DNA of 17,126 nt from an uncultured Muribaculaceae bacterium (GCA_905209725.1 CAJLTZ010000053.1:1-17126), one strand, 5' to 3'. Positions 1 through 8,402 are shown, counted from the first letter of the stretch. Numbers and translations are program-made. The notes: generated by a model not told the origin, from the sequence alone.

Positions 1-1674
1 AAGGCTGAAGGTAGGAGCGGGAAGTACGTCGGAGATTACAGGCAGAGAGAATGTATTGGATGTGGACTTGCGATTTTCCATTACGGAAGATGCAACAAGT
101 TCAAAAGTCTGGCCGGGAACCACAGTTGCAGGAACAGCCACCTCGACGGGGTTGGTGGTACCTGTAACTTCCTCACTTGTGGAAACAGTAGCACCATCGG
201 CATCTTTGATAGTGTACTGATATTTCACAGTAGCGCCCTCAATCAGAGTAAGGGGTTCGCCCCAGCGGCCGCCTTCGCCGACACCGATGGAGAGTTTTGC
301 ACCTGCTGTAACATAATTAGTTGTTTCTACAAACTGTGGGCTGGGTGCGTCAGCCATCTCGAGGGGACCAAACTCTTTCTCAACGGGCTGAGAGTCAGTG
401 CAGCCATCAAGAACGCCAACAGCAACAATCTTTACATACTGGCCGGGGAGACCGGGCATCTCGAAACTGCCATAGTTCGACTCAGTGGTGAATCCGGCAG
501 CCTCATTCTTCACGTATTCCGCATCAGCGCTATCCTTTGTGTATACCTCAATCTTAAGTTTGGCAAGACGTGTGCCACAGCTGTAGTCGATCTTTGAAGC
601 ATTGGTAAAAGGAGAATCCCAGCAATTCAGAGTAGGAGTCTCTACAGTGTAGGAAGGCTTATCGGCTGTCCAGTTCACAGTGACATCGTAAATCTCCTGA
701 CCGTTTGTGTCGTAGAAGAGATACTGAGAAGGCTGCTGCGGTTTGAGAGTACCGTTATACTTTATGTTAGGCCAAGTGCCCTCGGAGTTATCCAAGGAAT
801 AATTCGCCTCATACTGGCCGACCTCTTTGTAGTTTTCAGCCGTAAGTTCCTGAGTGCCGAAACAGATCGAACCCCAACTTGAACCGGAGGTGATTTCCAC
901 GCTCTCAATCCACATGTTGGAAGCGGGAGCAGTTACAGTGATGTAACCGTTCTCCTCACCGCCGGCATTGTTGAGAGCCCACCAGGACTTGGAGGCGTCG
1001 GTCTCGTCCTTATGAGCGAACATTCCGTGAACATCATAGTTAGCGCCGGAGGTCAAAGTAATATTGAAATCCGGATTCACGTTTTTCTCAGCAAACGACT
1101 GGGAGTCGTAATAATACTGCGGGTATTTCTCCTCGAAGTTTGCCACGGTGAAAGAGTCGCCGGTCACCTTCGGACCAACAGGACCGTTAGCTTCCCATGA
1201 GAAAATGAGGTCGTCAAAACCTCCTTCAGTACCTGAGCCGGGTGTAAGTCTTACAAGTACATGCTGATACTCACCACTAACACTAACAGAACTTGCACCA
1301 GACAAAGCTGCGCTGAAAGGTGCATTAGTACAGTTGTCATAGGTTAAAGGTTCATTGGATGCATAAACAGTGAATTGTGCTGCAGATGTAGCTGCTCCAC
1401 CGTTTCGCTGAACTTTAGTCAGTTTATATCCTTCAGCGACTCCTGACACATACGCAGTATGATCAGACTTCATCAAGATTCCATCAAACCAGTAAAGTAA
1501 GTCATTAAATGTGTAAGTACCTGCCGTGCCGCTGAAAGTTCCATTGTAATAGTCGCCATTGCTATTTCCGCCTACATCCGTGTAACTGAACGTATCAACC
1601 ACCGGCTCGGCGTCCTGGGCGTACAGTCCGAAGGCTGAGAGGGCCAGGACTGCCAGAGTTAAAAGTTTTTTCAT
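1..1674 (-). CDS. Large secreted protein of unknown function, 3' end cut by window
   Basis: Reading from an ATG at 1674, the frame stays open for 558 codons to the window edge, so the C-terminus is missing. The first 20 residues (MKKLLTLAVLALSAFGLYAQ) form a classic Sec signal peptide with a likely cleavage before or after the Gln. The rest is rich in Thr, Ser, Gly, Tyr and aromatic residues with alternating hydrophobic patterns, as in exported beta-sandwich proteins. I recognise no catalytic motif. A stretch near residues 435-520 resembles the chitobiase/hexosaminidase-type Ig-like repeats common in Bacteroidota surface proteins, but this is weak. The gene lies 67 bp downstream of another secreted-protein gene on the same strand and has no promoter motif of its own, so the two are probably co-transcribed. 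A T9SS tail may lie outside the window. The existence of the gene is secure; its function is unknown. Confidence 0.85.
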   Translation of the reverse strand, partial: MKKLLTLAVLALSAFGLYAQDAEPVVDTFSYTDVGGNSNGDYYNGTFSGTAGTYTFNDLLYWFDGILMKSDHTAYVSGVAEGYKLTKVQRNGGAATSAAQFTVYASNEPLTYDNCTNAPFSAALSGASSVSVSGEYQHVLVRLTPGSGTEGGFDDLIFSWEANGPVGPKVTGDSFTVANFEEKYPQYYYDSQSFAEKNVNPDFNITLTSGANYDVHGMFAHKDETDASKSWWALNNAGGEENGYITVTAPASNMWIESVEITSGSSWGSICFGTQELTAENYKEVGQYEANYSLDNSEGTWPNIKYNGTLKPQQPSQYLFYDTNGQEIYDVTVNWTADKPSYTVETPTLNCWDSPFTNASKIDYSCGTRLAKLKIEVYTKDSADAEYVKNEAAGFTTESNYGSFEMPGLPGQYVKIVAVGVLDGCTDSQPVEKEFGPLEMADAPSPQFVETTNYVTAGAKLSIGVGEGGRWGEPLTLIEGATVKYQYTIKDADGATVSTSEEVTGTTNPVEVAVPATVVPGQTFELVASSVMENRKSTSNTFSLPVISDVLPAPTFSL

Positions 1675-1691
1675 ATGAAAGGTTTTAAGGA

Positions 1692-1724
1692 TCTGCCCGC
1701 ACTCAGCGCCGGGGTGCGGGCAGA
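1692..1724 (-). terminator. Strong GC-rich hairpin between the two secreted-protein genes
   Basis: The arms TCTGCCCGCAC (1692-1702) and its exact complement (1714-1724) form an 11-bp stem with an 11-base loop. On the minus strand it follows the stop at 1742 and ends 17 bases before the ATG at 1674. The bases after the stem (TCCTTAAAACC) lack a real U-tract, so it is only a weak intrinsic terminator. It may instead be a partial terminator, an RNA 3'-end stabiliser for the upstream gene, or a structure that restrains translation of the downstream gene. Confidence 0.55.
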
Positions 1725-1741
1725 CTGGTTAATTTTATGGA

Positions 1742-3889
1742 TTATTTTACGACGTGCTTTGTGGCTTTGCCGTTGCGTTTCACTACGTATACGCCCGGCT
1801 TAAGGTCACGGTTGTTCACGCGCATACCGCTGATCGAGTAGATCTCTACGGGTGCATTGTCGTCAGTTGCGATTTCGCCAACGCCAACATATTCGCCTGC
1901 CGTAGTGACAAACTTGCGGGCGCTCCAGTCGGACTCTACGATTTTAGAGATGTGAGCCTGCTGGCCTGTTCCCTCGATTTCAAGACGTCCGGCACGTGCT
2001 TTCAGATATACATCATGTTTTGCAGCACGCGGCTGAATAGCAAAGTCGATTGCATAGGGATCATCCGTTTCAACGCGCCAGTACTGATGGAAGATGGGAT
2101 CATAGAATTTCTCACCCTTCTTGTAGTTCTGCTTAATCACGATGTCGTCGATAAATACGTCACCATAACTGTTCACGCCGAAGAAACCGATCTTGGAACG
2201 TTCTGTGCCGCCGGTGAGGACAGCAGTCTTGTTCTTCCAATCGAAATCAAGATCGCTGAAATATACTGCGTCGCAAGCCTGTGAATAGTCCTGAATTGCA
2301 TCATTCCATGCGAACAGAGCCACTGCGAGCTGACCATAGTTCTGTGTAGCCTCATGGAACTCTGCTGCCAACTTCATGTCGATCGTAACCTTGCCGCCAT
2401 CCTTGGAGAGGTCGAATTCGGGAGATACCCATTTCGACTGCTGCTGACCCCATGTGCTTGTGGAGAAGAAGGGACACAGACAGAGATAGTCTTTATATAC
2501 CTGCATATCTGTTGCTTCCCAGCCGGGCTGCTGAAGATTGTCGAAATACCAGAAGCCCACGATGGTCTCTCCGTGCGAGGGGTTCTCCTTAGTGAATACT
2601 TGGCCGTTGGGATAAAAATCTTTCGACCAGCCGTCGAAGTGCTCTTCAGTGATGATGAATGGACCGTCCTCTGTGGCTTCGCGCTCCATTTCTGCCATGA
2701 TACCGTTGCCGAATGCTGAGGGGATCTCCTCAAGGTGTGCGGTCCAGCTGTTGCCGAGATTGTCAAGAGCCTCTAAATTCTCAATCTCGGGAATCTTGAT
2801 GCCGTATACCTCCTCTACTGTTGAGGGAAGCGACGTATATTCACCTTTCTTCGAACGGATCTGATAATAATAGACGTCGTCGGGGTCAACGTCGGTCACA
2901 GTGTAAACGGTGTCATTGACAGCTTGATCTGTGAGCACCTCATGGCGGTTGCTCTTATAGTCGATGCGCCAAACGTCAAGCAGATATCCGTCCACTCCGT
3001 CCACCTTTGTCCAGCGGGCTTTGAAGCTCTTGCCGTCGAAATCAGCGAAGTGAACAGGCTTGGGAGTAGCTGCGTGTGGTTTCAGGGCGTAAACCTTCAC
3101 GTCGTCAAGCCACATCTGGCCATCAGCACCGGCTCCATAAATATTCATAATTGTGGATTCACCGCAGTTCTGGAAAAGGACACGATATGTAACCCACTGG
3201 TTGGGAATATTCTGGAAAGTGAAGCCGTCATCGGGATACGACCAATTGGGCGCAAAATGGTTGGTTTCTGCTACATCGACCTTCAGTATGCTCTGCGAAC
3301 TGCTGCCCTTTGCGCGGAACTCGACAACCACAAGACCATCACAGGGTGTATAGTCGTAGCGAGGTGTCACGACATGAGCCTCAGGGTGTTCTTGGTCGAA
3401 CGTCACGGTGCCGACCATCCCGCCTGCGGGATAGAAACCGCCGATGCCCCAGCGATACTTCTCTCCCTTGTCATTGGTGGCATGAGTATACTTGGGGTTC
3501 ATGTCGTTCCAGCTTGTGATCCACTGTTCACGCGGCAGACCAGGAACGTCGTCCTCAGTCTGGTGGGGGACATTAAGGTCTGAAATAGAGGTGTCGGGTT
3601 TGTCCTCTGACCCTGTGGTGAGCAGGGAGAAGTCCTCTTCGTAAAGGAGTTCGAGAGTGCCATACTTGTCGAAGTCCTCAAAATTGCCGTCCTGGGAATA
3701 GAGGCCGACCACACGATTTTGTTTTTTCTGCCCGTCGGCAGCTTTGCGGGGGGAAGTCTGGAGGTCACGGCCGCGGAATGTGCCGTAATCTGCCTGATTG
3801 TTGCCCACTGAGAGGCTGATGAGTTCAGCCTGTGCAAAGAGGCATGCGGCTGAGAGAGCCAGCGTGCCTGTAAGTAAGCGATGCTTCAT
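1742..3889 (-). CDS. Secreted multidomain protein with FnIII domain and T9SS-type C-terminal sorting domain
   Basis: This 715-residue protein starts with a Sec signal peptide (about residues 1-21, ending in LFAQA). Two similar beta-sandwich modules lie at about 80-270 and 410-590. Each ends in a matching strand (MWLDDVKVY at about 259 and VFIDDIVIK at about 578), as in jelly-roll/carbohydrate-binding-like or choice-of-anchor domains. Between them, residues 277-360 look like a fibronectin type III domain (KARWTKVDGVDGYLLDVWR). The last 38 residues (EIYSISGMRV, then LKPGVYVVK and a basic tail) match the type A sorting domain recognised by the type IX secretion system. No enzyme motif is visible. 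I infer export through the Sec and T9SS pathways to the surface or medium, possibly to bind glycans or protein. A promoter lies about 125 bp upstream and the leader is unusually G-poor. Confidence 0.9.
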   Translation of the reverse strand: MKHRLLTGTLALSAACLFAQAELISLSVGNNQADYGTFRGRDLQTSPRKAADGQKKQNRVVGLYSQDGNFEDFDKYGTLELLYEEDFSLLTTGSEDKPDTSISDLNVPHQTEDDVPGLPREQWITSWNDMNPKYTHATNDKGEKYRWGIGGFYPAGGMVGTVTFDQEHPEAHVVTPRYDYTPCDGLVVVEFRAKGSSSQSILKVDVAETNHFAPNWSYPDDGFTFQNIPNQWVTYRVLFQNCGESTIMNIYGAGADGQMWLDDVKVYALKPHAATPKPVHFADFDGKSFKARWTKVDGVDGYLLDVWRIDYKSNRHEVLTDQAVNDTVYTVTDVDPDDVYYYQIRSKKGEYTSLPSTVEEVYGIKIPEIENLEALDNLGNSWTAHLEEIPSAFGNGIMAEMEREATEDGPFIITEEHFDGWSKDFYPNGQVFTKENPSHGETIVGFWYFDNLQQPGWEATDMQVYKDYLCLCPFFSTSTWGQQQSKWVSPEFDLSKDGGKVTIDMKLAAEFHEATQNYGQLAVALFAWNDAIQDYSQACDAVYFSDLDFDWKNKTAVLTGGTERSKIGFFGVNSYGDVFIDDIVIKQNYKKGEKFYDPIFHQYWRVETDDPYAIDFAIQPRAAKHDVYLKARAGRLEIEGTGQQAHISKIVESDWSARKFVTTAGEYVGVGEIATDDNAPVEIYSISGMRVNNRDLKPGVYVVKRNGKATKHVVK

Positions 3890-4006
3890 AAAACGATGAA
3901 TGATATTGGTTGTTAGGTTTTAATTGTTTTCTGTGGTATTGGTGGTTATTGTTGTTGGCCTGAAGGTCGGTTGTTGTTGTTGTTGCAACAGAGTCCTACA
4001 TGTCTA
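3890..4006 (-). other. G-poor, CAA-rich 5' leader of the T9SS-protein gene
   Basis: Between the predicted transcription start (about 4006) and the ATG at 3889 lies a leader of about 115 bases. On the coding strand the proximal 101 bases contain only seven G residues. It includes five CAA triplets in a row (3971-3985, TTG on the plus strand), more scattered CAA/CCA units, and the palindrome TGTTGCAACA (3981-3990). Such a leader would be almost unstructured, which fits initiation without Shine-Dalgarno pairing in Bacteroidota. The functional reading is inference. Confidence 0.45.
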
Positions 4007-4012
4007 CAAAGT

Positions 4013-4043
4013 GCAAAAATACAAAAAAAATATAAAAAACAAA
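4013..4043 (-). promoter_or_regulatory. Bacteroidota-type promoter for the T9SS-protein gene
   Basis: On the minus strand, TTTG (4043-4040) is followed after 18 bases by TATTTTTGC (4021-4013), matching the Bacteroidota -33/-7 consensus (TTTG, 19-21 bp, TAnnTTTG) with a slightly short spacer. The flanks are very A/T-rich. Transcription would start near 4006. It lies just past the end of trmD, separating this unit from the rimP-trmD operon. Confidence 0.6.
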
Positions 4044-4111
4044 CTATAAATAGATTTCGAAGGAAAAATAAATCAAAAAAAGAGGGCGCGCCGGGGATTC
4101 AAGGTTCTCCA

Positions 4112-4789
4112 TTACCCATCGAGAAGGTCGGGGCGGAGGCGGCGGGTGCGGTCGAGAGCCTGCTCGTAGCGCCATTCGGCGATCTTGGCTTCATGGCCGG
4201 ACAATAAAATATCCGGCACGCGCCATCCTTTGTATTCCGCAGGCCGCGAATATACGGGTGGTGCCAGCAGCCCGTCCTGGAATGAGTCGGAAAGCGCACT
4301 CTGCTCGTCGCCTATCACACCCGGCAATAATCGCACCACTGCGTCGGCTATCACTGCCCCGGGCAGTTCGCCGCCGGTGAGCACATAGTCGCCGATGGAG
4401 ATTTCGCGCGTTATAAGATGCTCGCGGATGCGGAAGTCGATCCCCTTGTAATGCCCGCAAAGGATGATGATGTTATTCAGCAACGACAGCTCATTGGCCA
4501 TCGGCTGATTGAATGTGGGTGCATCGGGTGTGGTGAAGATCACCTCGTCGTAGTCGCGCTCTGCCTTCAGCGCCGAGATGCAGGCGTCGATGGGCTGCAC
4601 CGTCATCACCATTCCAGCCTCGCCCCCAAAGGGATAGTCGTCAACCTTCCGGTGGCGGTTGGTGGTATAGTCGCGGAGATTATGCACCACAATCTCGGCA
4701 AGCCCCTTGTCCTGGGCTCGCTTAAGGATCGAACATCTGAAGAATGGCTCCAGCATCTCCGGGTGAACTGTGATTAGGTCGAGACGCAT
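4112..4789 (-). CDS. trmD: tRNA (guanine-N1)-methyltransferase TrmD
   Basis: This cytoplasmic enzyme methylates G37 at N1 next to the anticodon of a subset of tRNAs (Leu, Pro, Arg), using S-adenosylmethionine, and so prevents +1 frameshifts. The 225-residue length is close to the family norm. The SPOUT trefoil-knot motifs are all present: FGGEAGMV (54-61), LCGHYKGID (110-118), and EISIGDYVLTGGELP (129-143). The catalytic pair is visible as Arg153 in VVRLLPG and Asp168 in SALSDSFQ. The C-terminal domain carries VPDILLSGHEAKI. The ATG at 4789 gives the canonical start MRLDLITVHPEM. It is the last gene of the rimP-nusA-infB-folK-trmD run, 22 bp after folK, with no promoter of its own. The assignment is secure. 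Confidence 0.97.
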   Translation of the reverse strand: MRLDLITVHPEMLEPFFRCSILKRAQDKGLAEIVVHNLRDYTTNRHRKVDDYPFGGEAGMVMTVQPIDACISALKAERDYDEVIFTTPDAPTFNQPMANELSLLNNIIILCGHYKGIDFRIREHLITREISIGDYVLTGGELPGAVIADAVVRLLPGVIGDEQSALSDSFQDGLLAPPVYSRPAEYKGWRVPDILLSGHEAKIAEWRYEQALDRTRRLRPDLLDG

Positions 4790-4795
4790 TGTGTA

Positions 4796-4811
4796 AATGT
4801 TGAATGTTGAA
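4796..4811 (-). repeat. Tandem heptamer spacer before trmD
   Basis: The 22-bp folK-trmD gap holds two back-to-back AATGTTG heptamers (4796-4802, 4803-4809) and the start of a third. On the coding strand this reads as CAACATT units just ahead of the trmD ATG. A closely similar heptamer spacer precedes der. Confidence 0.5.
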
Positions 4812-5270
4812 TTACAGGCGGGTGAGCATTTGTTCGCAGGTGAGGCCGGTGGCGGGGTGGCGCCAGAGGGGGGCGAGTTCTGCGAATGGCTGCAGGAAGA
4901 ATTTCCGCTCGGCGAGACGCGGATGCGGCACCTTCAGCCGGGGCGTATTGATCTGCATCTCGTCAACGGCCATGATGTCGATGTCGAGCACGCGGTCGGA
5001 GTAGCTGCCGTCGGCATAGCGGTGGGGTGTCGGGTTCAGCTCGCGCTCTATCTCCTGGAGAATCTCCAGCACCTCTGCCGGCTCCTTGTCGGAGATGAAC
5101 ATCACGGCCACATTGCTGAAAAGATTGACGGAATCGAAGCCCTGGGGCTCCGATTCCATCATTTTCGATATTTCGAAATATCCGAAGCGGCTCTCTATGG
5201 CCCTCACCGCGCGGCTGATATTGAGTGCGCGCACGCCGAGGTTGGAGCCGATATTCACAAAATAGTGCAT
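4812..5270 (-). CDS. folK: 2-amino-4-hydroxy-6-hydroxymethyldihydropteridine pyrophosphokinase (HPPK)
   Basis: This enzyme transfers pyrophosphate from ATP to 6-hydroxymethyl-7,8-dihydropterin, the step before dihydropteroate synthase in folate synthesis. The 152-residue protein is a standard single-domain HPPK. It has the N-terminal NIGSNLG turn (6-12), the central SDRVLDIDIMAVDE block whose two Asp residues (about 95 and 97) bind Mg-ATP, and the C-terminal PHPRLAERKFFLQPFAELAP signature. The ATG at 5270 is separated from the infB stop codon by a single base, implying translational coupling to IF-2. It sits in the rimP-nusA-infB operon with trmD downstream. The family assignment is secure; the placement among translation genes is a local arrangement rather than a functional link. 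Confidence 0.96.
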   Translation of the reverse strand: MHYFVNIGSNLGVRALNISRAVRAIESRFGYFEISKMMESEPQGFDSVNLFSNVAVMFISDKEPAEVLEILQEIERELNPTPHRYADGSYSDRVLDIDIMAVDEMQINTPRLKVPHPRLAERKFFLQPFAELAPLWRHPATGLTCEQMLTRL

Positions 5271-5271
5271 A

Positions 5272-8200
5272 TCAAGAGAGTGTTTTCTTCACCTCGACCT
5301 CCTCATAGGCCTCGACCATATCCCCTTCGCGGATATCGTTGTAGCCCTGGATGGAGAGGCCGCAGTCGTAACCGGACACTACCTCCTTCGCATCGTCCTT
5401 GAAGCGCTTCAGGCTGCCGAGTTCGCCGGTGTAAACCACGATTCCGTCGCGGATGAGGCGCACTTTCGATGCGCGTTTGATCTTGCCTTCACGCACAATG
5501 GCGCCGGCGATGGTCCCCACCTTCGAGATGTGATAGGTCTGGAGCACTTCGGCCGTACCGGTGACCTCCTCCTTGATTTCGGGAGAGAGGAGGCCCTCCA
5601 TGGCGTCCTTCACCTCCTCGATGGCCTTGTAGATCACGGAGTAGAGGCGGATTTCCACGCCCTCCTTCTCGGCCTCACGGCGTGCGGCACCCGAGGGGCG
5701 CACCTGGAAACCGATGATGATGGCGTCGGAAGCGGCTGCGAGCGTGACATCCGATTCGGAGATGGCCCCCACGCCCTTATGCAGCACATTGACCTGGATT
5801 TCTGGAGTGGAAAGTTTGAGCAGCGAATCGCTGAGAGCCTCCACCGAACCGTCCACGTCGCCCTTGACCACGAGGTTGAGTTCGTGGAAGTCGTTGAGTG
5901 CGCGGCGACGGCCAAGTTCCTCGAGTCCGAGGCGCTTCTTGGTGCGCAGCGAGAGCTCGCGCTGGAGTTGTTCGCGCTTGGAGGCGATGTCGCGGGCCTC
6001 CTGCTCTGTGGGGAGCACATTGAAAGTGTCGCCGGCCTGCGGAGCGCCGTTGAGGCCTAGGATAAGCACCGGCTCGGCGGGGCGGGCCTCCGTGACGCGC
6101 TGGTTGCGTTCATTGAACATCGCCTTGATCTTGCCATAGTTGGTGCCGGCCAGAATCACGTCGCCCACGCGCAGCGTGCCGTTCTGCACGAGCACCGTGG
6201 CCACATAGCCGCGACCCTTGTCGAGACTCGACTCAATCACGCTGCCGATGGCGCTGCGGTTGGGGTTGGCCTTCAGGTCGAGAAGCTCGGCTTCGAGAAG
6301 CACCTTGTCCATAAGTTCATCCACACCGATACCCTTCTTGGCGGAGATGTCCTGGCTCTGATATTTGCCGCCCCATTCCTCCACGAGGTAGTTCATATTG
6401 GCAAGCTGCTGCTTGATATTGTCGGGGTTGGCTGTGGGTTTGTCTATCTTATTGATGGCGAAGACCATCGGCACGCCGGCAGCGGAAGCATGGTTGATGG
6501 CCTCCACGGTCTGGGGCATCACGTCGTCGTCGGCCGCCACGATGATGATGGCGAGGTCGGTGACCTTCGCGCCACGGGCACGCATGGCGGTGAACGCTTC
6601 ATGACCCGGGGTGTCGAGGAATGTGATGTGGCGTCCGTCGGGGAGTTTCACATTGTAGGCGCCGATGTGCTGCGTGATGCCGCCGGCCTCGCCTGCGATC
6701 ACGTTGGCCTTGCGGATATAGTCGAGCAGCGAGGTCTTGCCGTGGTCCACATGCCCCATCACCGTCACAATCGGCGGACGGGGCTGGAGGTCCTCCTCCT
6801 TGTCCACGGGATTCTCGATGGCCTCTGTGACGTCGGCTGACACAAACTCCGTCTCAAATCCGAACTCTTCGGCCACGATATTGATGGTCTCGGCATCGAG
6901 GCGCTGGTTGATGGACACCATCTCGCCGAGGCTCATGCAGGTGGCGATCACCTTGTTGACGGGCACATCCATCAGGTTGGCGAGGTCGTTTACGGTCACG
7001 AACTCGGTAATCTTCAGGATCTTGCTTTCGGCAGCCTCCTTTTCGGCGAGACGGGCCTCGCGGTTGTGCATCTCCTCGCGTTTCTCCTTGCGGAATTTGG
7101 CCGATTTCTTGACCTGTTTGCTTGTGAGGCGAGCGAGCGTTTCTTTCACCTGCTTCTGAACATCCTCGGTGCTGACCTCCTGGCGCTGCGGGCGACGGTC
7201 GCGGTCGTTGTTGCGTTCGCCGCGCTTACGGTTGCGGTCGCCGCGCTGGTTGTTGGCGCCACTGCCGTTGCGGTTGCGGTCGTTATTGTTGCCGCCACGG
7301 GAGTCGCTGCCGAATCCTGGCTGCTGCGCTGCCTTCTCCACATCGACTTTCTCCTTGCCGATGCGCTGGCGCTTGCGGCGGTCGCCGTTCTGACCATTCT
7401 GACCCTGACCGTTCTGACCCTGACCGTTCTGGCCCTGGCCATTTCCGTTGCCGTTACCGTTACGCTTGTCGCCACGGCCGCGCTTGCGCGGGCGGGTGCT
7501 CTGGTTGATGGCCGAGAGGTCGATCTTGCCCAGCACTTTCAGGCCCGGGGCCTGGGGCGCTCCCCCCAGGCGGAATGGCTCGTTCTCCTTCTTCTCCTCT
7601 TTGGCAGGCTCCTTCGCAGGCTCCTTGGGTGTTTCCTTGGGAGCCTCGGCCGGCTTTTTCGGTTCCTCCTTCTTCGGCTGTGCTGCCTTGGGCTGTTCCT
7701 TGGCGGCCTTTTCCTTCTTCGGCTGCTCCTGACGGGGCTGCTCGGCGGCCTTCGGCTGCTCCTTCACGGGTTCCGGCTTCGGCTGCTCTGCCCTGGGGGC
7801 CTCAACCTTTGGTTCTTCAGCTTTCGGCTGCTCAGCCTTGGGATGCTCCTTTGCGGGCTGCTCTGCCTTTTCGGCCTTGGGCTTCTCCCCGGCGGGAGCC
7901 TCCGGCTTAGCAGGCTCCGGCTTAGCGGGCTCCGGCTTAGGGGACTCCGGCTTGGGGGACTCCGGTTTCGGGGCCTCAGGCTTGGCGGCCGGCTCCGGTT
8001 TGGCGGGTTGCTCCACAGTATTGGCGTTGGCTTCGATCATGCCGCCACGGGGGTTGTTGAGGTCGATCTTGCCAAGGATGCGGGGGCCTGTGCCACGCGA
8101 TGTGAGCGCGGCTTCCTTGCGTTCGTTTTTACGATCCTTGGACTCTTCGCGGCGGCTCGTGCTGATGTGGCGCGCCTCCGTCTTTGCGACCTTGTCGTTG

Positions 8201-8355
8201 CTGAACTCACGGGTGAGCAGCTCGACGGCCGCGTCGTCGATGCGGGCGTTGATGTTGCCCTCCTCGACGTCGATGTTGTGCTTGCGGAGGAATTCCACGG
8301 CTGTGGATACCCCCACGTTGAGGTCTTTTGCTACTTTACTGATCTTAGTGCGCAT
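5272..8355 (-). CDS. infB: Translation initiation factor IF-2
   Basis: IF-2 is the GTPase that delivers fMet-tRNA to the 30S subunit and promotes 50S joining. In the 1027-residue protein, an IF2_N module lies at residues 4-52. A long low-complexity linker (about 60-430) is rich in Pro, Lys, Glu, Gln and Ala, then in Gly, Asn and Arg. A second IF2_N-like module is near 445-505. The G domain starts at about 525 with GHVDHGKT (G1), FLDTPGHEAF (G3) and INKIDKP (G4). EF-Tu-like domain II, the IF-2 alpha/beta domain III and the fMet-tRNA-binding domain IV follow. The length exceeds the E. coli protein (890) because of the linker. The ATG at 8355 gives a good IF2_N start. It is 47 bp after nusA and one base before folK. 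The very long antisense frames over the linker are compositional shadows. Confidence 0.98.
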   Translation of the reverse strand: MRTKISKVAKDLNVGVSTAVEFLRKHNIDVEEGNINARIDDAAVELLTREFSNDKVAKTEARHISTSRREESKDRKNERKEAALTSRGTGPRILGKIDLNNPRGGMIEANANTVEQPAKPEPAAKPEAPKPESPKPESPKPEPAKPEPAKPEAPAGEKPKAEKAEQPAKEHPKAEQPKAEEPKVEAPRAEQPKPEPVKEQPKAAEQPRQEQPKKEKAAKEQPKAAQPKKEEPKKPAEAPKETPKEPAKEPAKEEKKENEPFRLGGAPQAPGLKVLGKIDLSAINQSTRPRKRGRGDKRNGNGNGNGQGQNGQGQNGQGQNGQNGDRRKRQRIGKEKVDVEKAAQQPGFGSDSRGGNNNDRNRNGSGANNQRGDRNRKRGERNNDRDRRPQRQEVSTEDVQKQVKETLARLTSKQVKKSAKFRKEKREEMHNREARLAEKEAAESKILKITEFVTVNDLANLMDVPVNKVIATCMSLGEMVSINQRLDAETINIVAEEFGFETEFVSADVTEAIENPVDKEEDLQPRPPIVTVMGHVDHGKTSLLDYIRKANVIAGEAGGITQHIGAYNVKLPDGRHITFLDTPGHEAFTAMRARGAKVTDLAIIIVAADDDVMPQTVEAINHASAAGVPMVFAINKIDKPTANPDNIKQQLANMNYLVEEWGGKYQSQDISAKKGIGVDELMDKVLLEAELLDLKANPNRSAIGSVIESSLDKGRGYVATVLVQNGTLRVGDVILAGTNYGKIKAMFNERNQRVTEARPAEPVLILGLNGAPQAGDTFNVLPTEQEARDIASKREQLQRELSLRTKKRLGLEELGRRRALNDFHELNLVVKGDVDGSVEALSDSLLKLSTPEIQVNVLHKGVGAISESDVTLAAASDAIIIGFQVRPSGAARREAEKEGVEIRLYSVIYKAIEEVKDAMEGLLSPEIKEEVTGTAEVLQTYHISKVGTIAGAIVREGKIKRASKVRLIRDGIVVYTGELGSLKRFKDDAKEVVSGYDCGLSIQGYNDIREGDMVEAYEEVEVKKTLS
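7399..7443 (-). repeat. Three 15-bp in-frame tandem repeats in infB (Asn-Gly-Gln-Gly-Gln)
   Basis: Units CTGACCCTGACCGTT at 7399-7413 and 7414-7428 are identical, and a third at 7429-7443 differs at three positions. Each encodes five residues of a Gly/Gln/Asn-rich stretch near IF-2 residue 305-320. The unit is a multiple of three, so copy-number change keeps the frame. Confidence 0.8.
7901..7990 (-). repeat. Six 15-bp in-frame tandem repeats in infB (Pro-Lys-Pro-Glu type)
   Basis: Six degenerate 15-bp units begin with TCCGG or TCAGG at 7901, 7916, 7931, 7946, 7961 and 7976. Each encodes a five-residue variant such as PKPES or AKPEP in the IF-2 linker (about residues 122-151). Units 1 and 2 differ by one base, which suggests recent duplication. 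Confidence 0.8.
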
Positions 8356-8402
8356 ATACTGTGGTTAGAAATTCAAAAAAAGTACCCGGACTTGGCGCGG
8401 AA

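Noticed and set aside
1012..1200. 62-codon plus-strand frame near the window start
   Set aside because: It lies opposite the long open minus-strand frame that begins with a signal peptide at 1674, and its product has no features.
2924..3583. 219-codon plus-strand frame opposite the T9SS-protein gene
   Set aside because: The minus-strand frame has a signal peptide, FnIII domain and sorting tail. The plus-strand product has no recognisable features.
4077..4111. Possible terminator after trmD (GGCGCGCC followed by seven T on the minus strand)
   Set aside because: The palindrome GGCGCGCC cannot form a hairpin with a normal loop, and the only other stem (TTCTC/GAGAA) surrounds the stop codon about 20 bases before the T-run. 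The end of the operon is not clearly marked.
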